Positions 52,250 to 60,492 of a stretch of DNA of 64,000 bases are shown one piece after another. The position numbers were made by a program, and so were the translations under genes. How positions within the stretch are numbered: the stretch's first letter is position 1; each line of letters begins with the position of its first letter. Source of the DNA: Bacteroidia bacterium (GTDB lineage: Bacteria > Bacteroidota > Bacteroidia > Chitinophagales > UBA2359); contig JAUHXA010000005.1 of assembly GCA_030427245.1 (NCBI GenBank), forward strand, positions 62,001-126,000, in the 5' to 3' direction. Under the pieces are notes generated by a model, which saw nothing but the letters and a program-made list of their open reading frames with translations, made no database searches and was not told the DNA's origin.

Positions 52250-52762
52250 CTATGATAAAGGTGCATATTGCAGTGTCTGACACAAAATGCCACCCATCAA
52301 TGCCAAACTAATAGCCCAATATCCAACGTGTATCAAAACATATTTCCACCCTCTTCTTTCAAACAGGGCATTGATGGAGATAATCGGCAAGATGAAGAAA
52401 ACAGTAGTGATAACTCCGTGAACTGCTCCATGACTAAAAGTTCTGAATTTGTTGCCATAAGTACTCATCAATTCATTGAAGGTTGTTTGAGCAGCACTTC
52501 CTGAATCCATGATTTCGGGAATCATGAGTGAAAAAACCTGTCCTTGGTGAATCACCATACTTGTCAAGAAAAAACCCAGAATGAAACTGAATAGATAAGC
52601 CAATCCAAAAATCAAAGGCATATTGGCACCTTGAAGACTTTCTTCCGTAAAGCCATTCGCTTTCATCCAAGCACCACCAACAGTTTTGGGGTGATAGTAA
52701 ACGGCTCCAACTATCAAGGGAATCAATGCCACGATAAAATACATGTAAAAATTAGTAGGCAT
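52250..52762 (-). CDS. DUF1761 membrane protein
   Basis: A 170-residue inner-membrane protein with four hydrophobic segments: FYMYFIVALIPLIVGAVYY, IFGLAYLFSFILGFFLTSM, GVITTVFFILPIISINALF and VLIHVGYWAISLALMGGIL. The motif VYYHPKTVGGAWMKANGFTEE between the first two is typical of DUF1761, a family of unknown function. It lies 28 bases before the GHL10 gene on the same strand and may be co-transcribed with it. Between it and the next gene upstream is a heptamer tandem repeat. Confidence 0.85.
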   Translation of the reverse strand: MPTNFYMYFIVALIPLIVGAVYYHPKTVGGAWMKANGFTEESLQGANMPLIFGLAYLFSFILGFFLTSMVIHQGQVFSLMIPEIMDSGSAAQTTFNELMSTYGNKFRTFSHGAVHGVITTVFFILPIISINALFERRGWKYVLIHVGYWAISLALMGGILCQTLQYAPLS

Positions 52763-52858
52763 AGCAGTGTGTTTTTTAGTTAGAAAATAGTGAGTAAATT
52801 TAGCAAAAATATTTGTTTTTTAGTATCCAAAACTAAAAAGACTCTTTATTTTTTTGTT

Positions 52859-52913
52859 AGGAAGCAGGAAGCAGGAAGCAGGAAGCAGGAAGCAGGAAGC
52901 AGGAAGCAGGAAG
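52859..52913. repeat. Heptanucleotide tandem repeat
   Basis: AGGAAGC repeated almost eight times without error (seven full GAAGCAG units at 52861-52909 plus partial ends). It is noncoding and lies between two genes; its copy number is likely to vary by slippage. Confidence 0.95.
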
Positions 52914-52920
52914 TGCTATA

Positions 52921-52962
52921 AAAAAAAGCGAGTAGTAACATATTGTACTGCTCGCTTTTTTT
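52921..52962. terminator. Bidirectional intrinsic terminator
   Basis: AAAAAAAGCGAGTAGTA pairs with TACTGCTCGCTTTTTTT (one mismatch) with an A run on one side and a T run on the other. It would stop the ArsC-like gene (minus strand) and also transcripts coming from the other side. Confidence 0.85.
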
Positions 52963-52981
52963 ACACCTACATTCTTGTGGG

Positions 52982-53338
52982 TTACAACTGATAAATATCG
53001 GTTGGGTTGTCACAAAGTACGGCCTTATCGCCTTTGATGACAATCGGAGCTTTGATGAGATCGGGGTTGTTCATCAAAATATTGATCCAACTGTCTCGGT
53101 TGAAATCCCTTCCTCTGATGTTGTCTTGATAATAAGGATCGGCTCGATTCATCAAATCCTTGGGACGGAGTTCCAGTTTGTCCAATATTTGCCGCCAAAT
53201 AACTTGGGTAAAACGCGTGTTTTTGTAGGCAATTTCTCTTACATTTGGTGCAACACTGTGAGCAAAAGCGACGACTTGTTTATCGCGATTGGAGGCAGGA
53301 TTGTAATACACTAAAATCTCGTTGTCTTGAGCTTTCAT
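52982..53338 (-). CDS. ArsC/Spx-family thioredoxin-fold protein lacking the active cysteine
   Basis: A 118-residue protein with the ArsC/Spx fold: EILVYYNPASNRDKQVVAFA, then VIWRQILDKLELRPKDLMNR, and MNNPDLIKAPIVIKGDKAVL, which is the conserved cis-Pro strand region. In ArsC the first strand carries a catalytic cysteine after Asn-Pro-x; here the position reads Ser (NPAS). Without it the protein cannot act as a glutaredoxin-linked arsenate reductase, so it is more likely a regulatory or binding relative, as Spx is. It is divergent from the YeeE/YedE pair. A hairpin with a 12-base stem lies between the two genes (53383-53441). Confidence 0.8.
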   Translation of the reverse strand: MKAQDNEILVYYNPASNRDKQVVAFAHSVAPNVREIAYKNTRFTQVIWRQILDKLELRPKDLMNRADPYYQDNIRGRDFNRDSWINILMNNPDLIKAPIVIKGDKAVLCDNPTDIYQL

Positions 53339-53502
53339 AGGGAAATAGGATTTAATGAATTAAGGGATAAAAGAATAAAACAAAGGCAATCAGAGAAGCT
53401 TGTTATTGATGCTGTCAATTTGCAAATTATCTGATTGCCTTATTGGGAATACATTGTCTTAATGTAATAAAAAAAAACGGAATGTCAAAATCATTTTCTT
53501 CT

Positions 53503-53518
53503 TGTGACCAAAATCACA
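53503..53518. promoter_or_regulatory. CRP-like palindrome upstream of the YeeE/YedE pair
   Basis: TGTGACCAAAATCACA matches the TGTGA-N6-TCACA consensus of Crp-family regulators at every fixed position. It is centred about 77 bases before the start codon and about 40 bases upstream of a TAACTTTG -7-like element at 53551-53558. Confidence 0.6.
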
Positions 53519-53587
53519 GGATAAAAGTGCAGACAAAGTTAATTTTACCTTAACTTTGGTTTCAAAATTAAATAGACCCATCGTATT

Positions 53588-54151
53588 ATGATAGAATGGA
53601 TATCACAACCTTGGGCTTGGTATGTTTCAGGCCCTATGATTGCTTTTGTAATGATTTTACTGCTTTGGTTTGGACAAAGTTTTGGCGTATCTTCTACTAT
53701 GCGGACGACTTGTTCGATGTTGGGAGCGGGCAAAAATGTGCCTTTTTTTGATTTTGATTGGAAAGGTCAATTGTGGAATATTGCTTTCGTATTGGGAGCG
53801 ATTATTGGCGGGTTTATTGCCCACACTTATTTGCAAAGCCCTGAAATAATTGGCATATCTGAGCAGACGATTAAAGATATTCAACAACTGGGAGTTCCTT
53901 TTGATGGGAAATTGGCTCCCGATGCGCTGTTCAGTTGGGAACAGTTTTTCACCTTGCGTGGAATGGTTACGATTATTGGAGGCGGATTTTTGATAGGTTT
54001 TGGCACTCGATATGCAGGTGGCTGTACTTCGGGTCATGCCATAAGCGGTTTATCCAACCTTCAATTGCCTTCCTTGATTGCTGTTATTGGTTTTTTTGTA
54101 GGCGGTTTGATCATGACACATTTACTATTACCCTTTATAATGGCGCTTTAA
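53588..54151 (+). CDS. YeeE/YedE-family sulphur-compound transporter, first half
   Basis: A 187-residue membrane protein of the YeeE/YedE (DUF395) family with about five hydrophobic helices. The signature GFGTRYAGGCTSGHAISGLS, including the conserved Cys, sits in the last third; TTCSMLGAG near residue 40 carries a second conserved Cys. Relatives move thiosulphate or a sulphane-sulphur species across the membrane through cysteine relays. In Bacteroidota the transporter is often split in two genes, and the second half starts 9 bases after this stop codon. A CRP-like site upstream suggests control by a Crp/Fnr protein. Confidence 0.9.
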   Translation: MIEWISQPWAWYVSGPMIAFVMILLLWFGQSFGVSSTMRTTCSMLGAGKNVPFFDFDWKGQLWNIAFVLGAIIGGFIAHTYLQSPEIIGISEQTIKDIQQLGVPFDGKLAPDALFSWEQFFTLRGMVTIIGGGFLIGFGTRYAGGCTSGHAISGLSNLQLPSLIAVIGFFVGGLIMTHLLLPFIMAL

Positions 54152-54160
54152 AATAAACAG

Positions 54161-54574
54161 ATGAAATTAGTAAAATTCTTATTGGTGGGTATTTTGTTTG
54201 GTATTATTATGACCAAATCAGAGGCGATATCTTGGTATCGGATTCAAGAAATGTTCCGTTTTCAGGCATTTCACATGTACGGAATCATGGGAAGTGCATT
54301 GGCTGTTGGAGTATTTTGTGTGGCTTTGATTAAAAAATTTCACCTTAAATCTATTGAAGGGCTAGACATTAGCTTTAAGGATAAAGACAAAAGCTTTGTT
54401 CGTTATTTTGTTGGAGGTAGTATTTTTGGACTGGGATGGGCTTTGGCGGGAGCTTGCCCTGGACCTATTTTCACCTTGATTGGCAATGGTTATACGACCT
54501 TCATTGTATTGTTTGTGAGTGCGGTATTGGGAACTTATACTTACGGAGTTCTGCGGAGTAAATTACCGCATTAG
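54161..54574 (+). CDS. YeeE/YedE-like transporter, second half (DUF6691 type)
   Basis: A 137-residue membrane protein with four hydrophobic segments. The motif GLGWALAGACPGPIFTLIGN carries the conserved Cys of the family's second repeat, complementing the GGCTSGH motif of the preceding gene. The two products probably form one transporter for thiosulphate or related sulphur compounds. The gene follows at 9 bases, so they are co-transcribed. No rhodanese or persulphide dioxygenase, common partners of such pairs, is present in the window. Confidence 0.88.
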   Translation: MKLVKFLLVGILFGIIMTKSEAISWYRIQEMFRFQAFHMYGIMGSALAVGVFCVALIKKFHLKSIEGLDISFKDKDKSFVRYFVGGSIFGLGWALAGACPGPIFTLIGNGYTTFIVLFVSAVLGTYTYGVLRSKLPH

Positions 54575-54682
54575 CAAAACTCTAATTTTTAAAACAATCC
54601 ATCCTCTTTTGTAGTTGATACAAAAATGAATGATTCATTTTTATCTCAATTTATTATTTTACCATAAATAACCTATTTGGCT

Positions 54683-55309
54683 ATGTTAAAAGACATCATT
54701 GAAGTAGTAAAAACAAAAGCTTCGGAATTTTACAAAAAAGATACCGATGTTCCGAATGACAAGGCAGAAGAAACCGCAGAAGCTACGGGGGAATCTATTT
54801 TTGAAGCCCTGAAGACCAATATTTTGGAAGGAGACTTCAAAGGAGTAAAAGATGTTCTTTCGGGAGTGAAAAAAGAGGATTTGAAGGATTTGCCGATTGT
54901 CAAAAAAATTATTGAGCGTACAAGTAAGAAAATGCAAGATAAGGGAGTGGACAAAGAAACGGCAGACAAAGCTGCTGAAGGTGCAGTCCCTGAAGCTTTG
55001 GAACAAGTGTCCGAAAAATATGCTTCTGAAAAGGAAGAAGATGCTCATTTTAGTCTCAAAGGCTTGATTGAGAAGGTATCTCAAGAAGAAGGACGTACAG
55101 AACTTTTATCTGCTGCAAAAGAAAAATTGGGCGGTTTGGGTGTTCAACTTGGTGATTTTGGAGACAAAGTGGGGGATCAATTCGAAGATTTGAGTGAGAA
55201 GGTGAGTGAACAGTTTGGTGATGTGGGCGAGAAGTTGGAGGACATTGGCGGAAAAATTGGTGGTGCTTTGGGTGGACTTTTTGGTAAGAAGAAGAAAGAG
55301 GAGGAATAA
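54683..55309 (+). CDS. Acidic/basic amphipathic helical protein
   Basis: The ATG at 54683 (MLKDIIEVVKTKASEFYKKD) is used; a TTG two codons upstream is unlikely. The 208-residue soluble protein is rich in Lys, Glu and Asp and has almost no aromatic or Cys residues. Short amphipathic heptads recur near the C-terminus (LGDFGDKVGDQFEDLSEKVS then EQFGDVGEKLEDIGGKIG), ending in GGALGGLFGKKKKEEE. This resembles LEA-like or apolipoprotein-like amphipathic helices. It might stabilise membranes or proteins; this is only a guess. A terminator follows at 55396. Confidence 0.75.
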   Translation: MLKDIIEVVKTKASEFYKKDTDVPNDKAEETAEATGESIFEALKTNILEGDFKGVKDVLSGVKKEDLKDLPIVKKIIERTSKKMQDKGVDKETADKAAEGAVPEALEQVSEKYASEKEEDAHFSLKGLIEKVSQEEGRTELLSAAKEKLGGLGVQLGDFGDKVGDQFEDLSEKVSEQFGDVGEKLEDIGGKIGGALGGLFGKKKKEEE

Positions 55310-55395
55310 AATTCAAAGTGCGAAATGTGTCCCGTATTTTAATTGAGGTTCAAACAGATGTGCCTCTATTTTTTCTATTTAATGAATGAATTACT

Positions 55396-55428
55396 GCCTA
55401 CTTTATTTTTGATAAAGTAGGCTTTTTT
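55396..55428 (+). terminator. Intrinsic terminator before the VIT1/CCC1 gene
   Basis: GCCTACTTTAT pairs perfectly with ATAAAGTAGGC around TTTTG and is followed by six T. Confidence 0.9.
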
Positions 55429-55449
55429 ATATACTTCAAGACAAAAAGT

Positions 55450-56196
55450 ATGCAGCATACAGACCAACACAATGAAGATAACATACATGGTAGCCATCCT
55501 TTTTTTGACCGATTTCAAACCTATTTGGGAGAGTTTGTTTATGGAGGAATAGATGGAAGTGTGACAACGTTTGCAGTGGTAGCAGGTGCGGTTGGAGCAG
55601 GATTGGATTCTGCTATTATCATTATTTTGGGCTTTGCCAATTTGCTGGCAGATGGTTTTGCGATGTCGATTGGTAGCTATCTTTCCAATAAGTCAGAAAT
55701 AGACAATTATCAGAAACACAAAAATATAGAGTATTGGGAAGTGGAAAACTTGCCTGATGTAGAAAGGGAAGAAATTAGAGAAATTTATCGGGCAAAAGGT
55801 TTTGAAGGTGAGCTATTGGAGCAAGTGGTGGCTGTCATTACATCTGATAAAGACAGGTGGGTAGATGCGATGATGAAAGAAGAGCTCGAAATGATTCCCA
55901 CAGATAAATCACCTTTCATGATGGGTTTGGTAACGTATATTTCTTTTTTGGTCATCGGACTGATTCCATTGACGGTTTATGTGTGGGACTATGTGTTTGG
56001 TTTTGGCTTCAATCTGTTCCTTACTTCCAGTATTCTCACCTCCCTTGGATTTATCATCATTGGTTTTTTGAAAACTTATGTGACGGAAACGAGTATTTGG
56101 AAGGGGATATTGGAAACCTTGATATTGGGAGTTATTGCAGCAACAGTAGCTTACTTTGTTGGCGATGTATTGGAAGGAATCGTTTTACCAAAATAG
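55450..56196 (+). CDS. VIT1/CCC1-family iron or manganese transporter
   Basis: A 248-residue membrane protein of the vacuolar iron transporter family. [30 protein letters not shown] and [24 protein letters not shown] are the conserved first two helices with the metal-site Asp, Gly and Met residues. The cytoplasmic metal-binding loop (about 85-150) is rich in Glu ([28 protein letters not shown]). Three more helices follow. It would export Fe2+ or Mn2+ from the cytoplasm by proton exchange. It starts just after a terminator and has no obvious partner gene. Confidence 0.93.
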   Translation: MQHTDQHNEDNIHGSHPFFDRFQTYLGEFVYGGIDGSVTTFAVVAGAVGAGLDSAIIIILGFANLLADGFAMSIGSYLSNKSEIDNYQKHKNIEYWEVENLPDVEREEIREIYRAKGFEGELLEQVVAVITSDKDRWVDAMMKEELEMIPTDKSPFMMGLVTYISFLVIGLIPLTVYVWDYVFGFGFNLFLTSSILTSLGFIIIGFLKTYVTETSIWKGILETLILGVIAATVAYFVGDVLEGIVLPK

Positions 56197-56212
56197 AATT
56201 AAACTTTTGAAT

Positions 56213-56220
56213 TATCTTTG
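56213..56220 (+). promoter_or_regulatory. Candidate -7 element for the pseudaminic acid genes
   Basis: TATCTTTG matches TAnnTTTG and lies 77 bases before the pseC start codon. The -33 region (near 56183) contains GTTTTACC, only a partial match to TTTG. Confidence 0.4.
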
Positions 56221-56297
56221 AACGTGAAAGGTAGGTTGCGTTTATCAATAAGCATACTTTGGTAGAGATTTATCGTTAACAAATTAAAACACAACTG

Positions 56298-57470
56298 ATG
56301 TCGAATACAACAACTGCAATTCAAAAATACATTCCTTATGGACGGCAAGAGATTACAGAGGCAGATTTGAAAGCTGTCGCAGAAGCCCTTCAATCGGATT
56401 ACCTCACTCAAGGACCTCGAATCCAAGAATTTGAAGAAGCATTGGCTGCAAAGATGGGTGCGAAATATGCCGTTGTCTTCAATTCTGCCACATCTGCGCT
56501 ACATGGCGGATGTTTTGCATTGGGTTTGGGTGAAGGAGATGAGGTCATTACCACGCCTAACACCTTTGTGGCTACTTCCAATGCTGCCTTGTATGTAGGT
56601 GCAACCCCTGTTTTTGCAGACATAGAACCCGATACGGGGAATATAGATGCAGCCAAAATTGAAGCCTTGATTACTCCTAAAACCAAACTCATCATTCCTG
56701 TGCATTATGCAGGACATTCAGTTGACTTAGAAGCGATTCGTGAACTTGCAGATAAGTATGATTTGTCGGTAATGGAAGATGCTTGTCATGCTCCGGGGGC
56801 GACTTATAAGGATTCAAAGATTGGAGATTGCACTTATTCTGATATGGTTTCGTTGAGTTTTCACCCAGTCAAACACATTGCAGCAGGGGAAGGAGGGGCA
56901 ATTCTCACCAATCGAGCTGACTTGTACGAAAAACTATTGGTATTCCGAACGCATGGCATAACCAAGAAAAATATGCAACATGAAAATGTGGGAGATTGGT
57001 ATTTTGAAATGCAAGTTTTGGGCTTCAATTACCGACTGACCGATATGCAAGCCGCTTTGGGTTTGTCGCAATTGAAGCGATTGGAAGAGTCTGTTGAGAA
57101 AAGGCGAAAGATTGCAGATTACTATTTTGAAGCCTTTGCAGGCAATCCTTATTTTGATTTGCCCCCAGAGCGTGCTTATACCCAAAATTCGTATCACCTC
57201 TTTCCCATTCGACTGAAAAACCCTTTGCAGAAACAGAAAAGAGAGATATTTGCCGCATTGAGGGACAACGGAATTGGTGTCCAAACACACTATATTCCAG
57301 TTTATACTCACCCCTACTATCAAGATTTGGGTTATCCAATGGGATTGTGTCCTCTATGCGAAGATTTTTACCAACGTGAAATTAGTATCCCTATGTATCC
57401 TTCTTTGACGGAACAAGATTTGGCCTTTGTCGTGGAAAGGATCTTCAAAACCTTTCGTTCATTTAATTGA
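56298..57470 (+). CDS. pseC: PseC, UDP-4-keto-sugar aminotransferase of the pseudaminic acid pathway
   Basis: A 390-residue DegT/DnrJ/EryC1-type PLP enzyme. The PLP lysine is Lys192 in SFHPVKHIAAGEGGAI; EDACHAPGATYK carries the pyridine-nitrogen Asp and YRLTDMQAALGLSQL is the family's dimer block. The HPVKH(I)AAGEGG form and the N-terminus IPYGRQEITEADL resemble PseC, which aminates UDP-4-keto-6-deoxy-L-AltNAc. It starts a three-gene run; the next starts 60 bases later. The pathway decorates surface glycans or glycoproteins with nonulosonic acid. The early enzyme PseB and PseH/PseI are not in the window. Confidence 0.9.
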   Translation: MSNTTTAIQKYIPYGRQEITEADLKAVAEALQSDYLTQGPRIQEFEEALAAKMGAKYAVVFNSATSALHGGCFALGLGEGDEVITTPNTFVATSNAALYVGATPVFADIEPDTGNIDAAKIEALITPKTKLIIPVHYAGHSVDLEAIRELADKYDLSVMEDACHAPGATYKDSKIGDCTYSDMVSLSFHPVKHIAAGEGGAILTNRADLYEKLLVFRTHGITKKNMQHENVGDWYFEMQVLGFNYRLTDMQAALGLSQLKRLEESVEKRRKIADYYFEAFAGNPYFDLPPERAYTQNSYHLFPIRLKNPLQKQKREIFAALRDNGIGVQTHYIPVYTHPYYQDLGYPMGLCPLCEDFYQREISIPMYPSLTEQDLAFVVERIFKTFRSFN

Positions 57471-57530
57471 TTTTTAGCACAGATTTGTTAATTTTAAGCT
57501 CTAAAACTTTTTTAACCCCATTCATACAAA

Positions 57531-58364
57531 ATGAAAATTACGGCAATCATACAAGCGAGAAGCACTTCGAGCCGTCTTCCAAATAAAGTATTACTCCCCC
57601 TTCCTTTTGGCGGGAAAACGACTGTTTTGGAGCAGGTAGTGCGCCGAGTGAAACGTGCCAAAAGGATAGACCAAGTAATCATTGCTACGACCACCAATGA
57701 AAGTGATGATGCAATTGTTCAACTGTGTGATAACAATGCAATTACGTGTTTTAGAGGCAGTGAAGAAAATGTATTGGAGCGTTATTATTTGGCTGCCAAA
57801 GCTGCAAAGACGGATTACATTGTTCGGATTACGAGTGATTGTCCTTGTATAGATGCAGCAGTTATTGATAAGGTCATAGACAATCATTTTGAAAATCAAG
57901 CGGATTTTACCTCCAATGCTACACAACGCACTTTTCCGTATGGTATAGATTTAAGTATTTTTAGCTTCAATCTATTGGAAGAAGCCTATCAAAACGCACA
58001 CCACACTTACGAGAAAGAACATGTAACAACCTATTTTTATAAAACTCACCCCAATAAGTTTCGATTAAATGTAGTCACTGCTCCCAAAACCATGTATGCT
58101 CCTGATATTAGAGTTACGTTGGATACGATAGAAGACTATACTTTACTTTGTGCAGTATATGATTTTTTATATACAAGAAATGAACTTTTTGATATCTTTG
58201 ACATTGTTAATTTATTTGAAGAGAAAACTTGGCTCAAAAATATTAACAAGAATGTACGTCAAAAAAAGGTACACAATAGTTTAGAAAGCGAATTGGAAGA
58301 AGTAAAGACCTATTGTGAATTACAGGATTTGGAAAGAGCCTTAGATTATCTACTTGAACGATGA
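57531..58364 (+). CDS. Cytidylyltransferase of the PseF/SpsF type
   Basis: A 277-residue nucleotidyltransferase. ITAIIQARSTSSRLPNKVLLPL is the CTP-binding start of the CMP-NeuAc synthetase-like family, and IVRITSDCPCIDAAVIDKV supplies the metal-binding Asp. DIRVTLDTIEDYTLL is typical of SpsF-like members. It would activate the nonulosonic acid as the CMP-sugar (PseF role), as its place between pseC and pseG suggests. The C-terminal 50 residues are a charged helical tail (VHNSLESELEEVKTYCELQD) not found in every relative. Confidence 0.75.
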   Translation: MKITAIIQARSTSSRLPNKVLLPLPFGGKTTVLEQVVRRVKRAKRIDQVIIATTTNESDDAIVQLCDNNAITCFRGSEENVLERYYLAAKAAKTDYIVRITSDCPCIDAAVIDKVIDNHFENQADFTSNATQRTFPYGIDLSIFSFNLLEEAYQNAHHTYEKEHVTTYFYKTHPNKFRLNVVTAPKTMYAPDIRVTLDTIEDYTLLCAVYDFLYTRNELFDIFDIVNLFEEKTWLKNINKNVRQKKVHNSLESELEEVKTYCELQDLERALDYLLER

Positions 58365-58425
58365 CATACCCCTTAGAAATAAACCTTACAAAAAAACCTT
58401 ATTTTAATTTTTTAAGTTTAACCAA

Positions 58426-59502
58426 ATGAATAATCACCTAGTTAATGTTTTTTTTCGTGTAGATGCCAATCGTCAGATTGGAACAGGGCATTTGGTTCGA
58501 TGTCAAATTTTGGCAAGTAAACTCCAACAAATAGGAATGAAATGCACCTTCTTGCTGCATAAGACCCCTACTTTTTATGAAGATCAGTTGAAGCAAAAAG
58601 GGTTTGAGGTAATCTATCTTTCTGTTCTTACCATGAAATATGCAGAGAATTTATCTCAATTGATTCACAATCACAGCCGCTACCCACACAACCTCTTATT
58701 GATAGATAGTGATGAAGAGTTTTATTATACAGCAGAGTTTCAAGAAAAAATTAGATTTGCACGCATCAAACTGATGATGATTACCTTCAAGTATCGCAAT
58801 CCATTTTATGCAGATATTGTTCATAATCAGAATCTCTTAGCATTAGAACACGACTATAAAGTAGCTCCTTACACTCAAACTTTGTTTGGAACAGAGTATG
58901 TTATTTTGAAAGAAGTTTACAAAACCATGAGCTTAACAGCTAGGAAAAAAATTAATAAATCTATTAAAACGATATTGATAAATTTTGGGGGAGCAGATAG
59001 AAGCAATCAAACTTACAAAACTTTAGACGCGGTATATGAATCAGGCATAGATTTAGAGCGCATTGTTGTTGTTGTTGGAAGCTTGTATATTTCTGTAGAG
59101 CAACTTCGTGAATTGATAAGAAAACACGAAGGGAAAAATACGAGTTTGCACATCAATACCACCCGAATGCCTCAATTTCAGCTGATGGCTGACTTAGCAA
59201 TTACTTCAGGAGGCTTGACTGCATGGGAATTGGCTTGTTTAAAATCACCCAACTTTGTTATCCCTACTTCTACAAGAGAAGTCAAATCTGGAGAACTGAT
59301 GCACAAAAAAAAGTTGGTTTATTATATTGGAAAGGGATATGATGTGACCAAAGAACAAATTGCCCACGAACTTAATTTTATTGTGGAAGACCATGCAAAT
59401 CGCGCTTTGATGGCACATCGTTTTTATGAATTAGTTGCGGCTGACGGTTGCGATAGAGTAGCAGAAGCCATTGCTAAATTGTTTGTTGCAAGGTATGTCT
59501 AA
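58426..59502 (+). CDS. pseG: PseG-type UDP-sugar hydrolase
   Basis: A 358-residue GT-B-like protein of the PseG/SpsG family, which removes UDP from UDP-2,4-diacetamido-2,4,6-trideoxy-L-altropyranose. FFRVDANRQIGTGHLVRCQI contains the Gly-rich segment with the conserved GTGHLVRC, whose His is the catalytic residue in PseG. ILINFGGADRSNQTYKTLDA and the later LAITSGGLTAWELACL form the UDP-binding C-terminal half. It is the last gene of the run and converges on the MoxR gene with a 15-base gap. The product would pass to PseI, which is not present here. Confidence 0.88.
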   Translation: MNNHLVNVFFRVDANRQIGTGHLVRCQILASKLQQIGMKCTFLLHKTPTFYEDQLKQKGFEVIYLSVLTMKYAENLSQLIHNHSRYPHNLLLIDSDEEFYYTAEFQEKIRFARIKLMMITFKYRNPFYADIVHNQNLLALEHDYKVAPYTQTLFGTEYVILKEVYKTMSLTARKKINKSIKTILINFGGADRSNQTYKTLDAVYESGIDLERIVVVVGSLYISVEQLRELIRKHEGKNTSLHINTTRMPQFQLMADLAITSGGLTAWELACLKSPNFVIPTSTREVKSGELMHKKKLVYYIGKGYDVTKEQIAHELNFIVEDHANRALMAHRFYELVAADGCDRVAEAIAKLFVARYV

Positions 59503-59517
59503 ACAATTGATAGTTAA

Positions 59518-60393
59518 TTAATTCAATCTGCTTTTTATCTTTTCCATATCTGCCTTGGTTTTCACCAATACTCCAATACCCTCTTTGGATTCCAATTTTG
59601 CCATGGCTTCGTCATGCTCAAAAGTGCCCAAATATTTAAGCCAATTCAGCAACTCCCTCGTTGAAGGAGAACGTTCCAAACCCAAATGTCGAAACTGATA
59701 AAAAAGTTGTATGGCTCTGTTTTTTAGTGTGGTATCTATATTAGGGAAATGCTTCAAGACGATTTCCTGCATCAGTTCAGGAGTGGGAAATGAAATATAG
59801 TGGTAAATACATCGTCCTTTAAATGCTGTTGGCAATTCCTGCTCTCTGTTACTTGTAATAACGATGGCAGGCATATCTTCTTCACTCACTTCAATGACTC
59901 GCCCCGATTCGGGTAAGACAAATTTTCGATGGCTCAAAGCATACAACAAGTCATTTGGAAATTCCCGAGGTGCTTTGTCTATTTCATCAATCAACAAGAC
60001 CGAATTGTGATGCGTATAAGCCATTGCAGCAGGTCCCATCAGAACGTAATCATCCAAGTTTTCAGTACTTCTACCCCCAGTACTGAGTTTTTTATCTAAA
60101 CCCTTTTCTTCTCTTTGGGCATTCAATACTTCAATCTGGGAATCACGTAAGTATTTTACATGATCAAATTTGGCAACAAACTGCTCAACCGTACTTTTGG
60201 AACCCACAGGATAGACAAACAAGTCCAAATTCAGGCTTTTGGCAAACTGCAAAGGAAGCTCTGTTTTTCCGGTTCCAGGTTCTCCTTCAATGAGTAAAGG
60301 CATTCCCAAAACACGAGCAATGTGAAAAGCCTGTGCCAACTCTGTGTCGCACAAATAAAGGTCAGAACCCGTCCAAATCGTAGTATTTGCCAT
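59518..60393 (-). CDS. MoxR-type AAA+ ATPase
   Basis: A 291-residue AAA+ protein of the MoxR/CbbQ group. Walker A is GEPGTGKT (37-44) and Walker B is LLIDEIDK with Asp136 and Glu137; sensor 1 is in IVITSNREQELPTAFKGRCI with the arginine finger nearby. The insert VEQFVAKFDHVKYLRDSQIE is unusual in length. MoxR proteins usually work with a VWA-domain protein as a metal or cofactor-loading chaperone. No VWA gene is next to it: downstream is pseG on the opposite strand, and upstream is an unknown protein separated by a terminator. It is therefore an orphan in this window. Confidence 0.92.
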   Translation of the reverse strand: MANTTIWTGSDLYLCDTELAQAFHIARVLGMPLLIEGEPGTGKTELPLQFAKSLNLDLFVYPVGSKSTVEQFVAKFDHVKYLRDSQIEVLNAQREEKGLDKKLSTGGRSTENLDDYVLMGPAAMAYTHHNSVLLIDEIDKAPREFPNDLLYALSHRKFVLPESGRVIEVSEEDMPAIVITSNREQELPTAFKGRCIYHYISFPTPELMQEIVLKHFPNIDTTLKNRAIQLFYQFRHLGLERSPSTRELLNWLKYLGTFEHDEAMAKLESKEGIGVLVKTKADMEKIKSRLN

Positions 60394-60425
60394 AAAATCA
60401 AAACAAAATGATGAAACAAATCAAT

Positions 60426-60465
60426 AAAAAAGCCTTGAAAATCAATGATTGAGATTTTCAAGGCT
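60426..60465 (-). terminator. Intrinsic terminator of the gene at 60493-61191
   Basis: AGCCTTGAAAATC pairs perfectly with GATTTTCAAGGCT; on the minus strand it is followed by TTTTTTATT. It separates the unknown gene from the MoxR gene. Confidence 0.92.
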
Positions 60466-60492
60466 GCAAAAATAGCTAAAAAATAGATTTGA

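Noticed and set aside
52846-53043. 65-codon minus-strand frame across the heptamer array
   Set aside because: It repeats a few residues because of the tandem repeat and overlaps a terminator.
53383-53441. Hairpin AAGGCAATCAGA/TCTGATTGCCTT between the ArsC-like gene and the YeeE/YedE pair as a riboswitch or terminator
   Set aside because: The loop is about 35 bases and no T run follows; no known aptamer was recognised.
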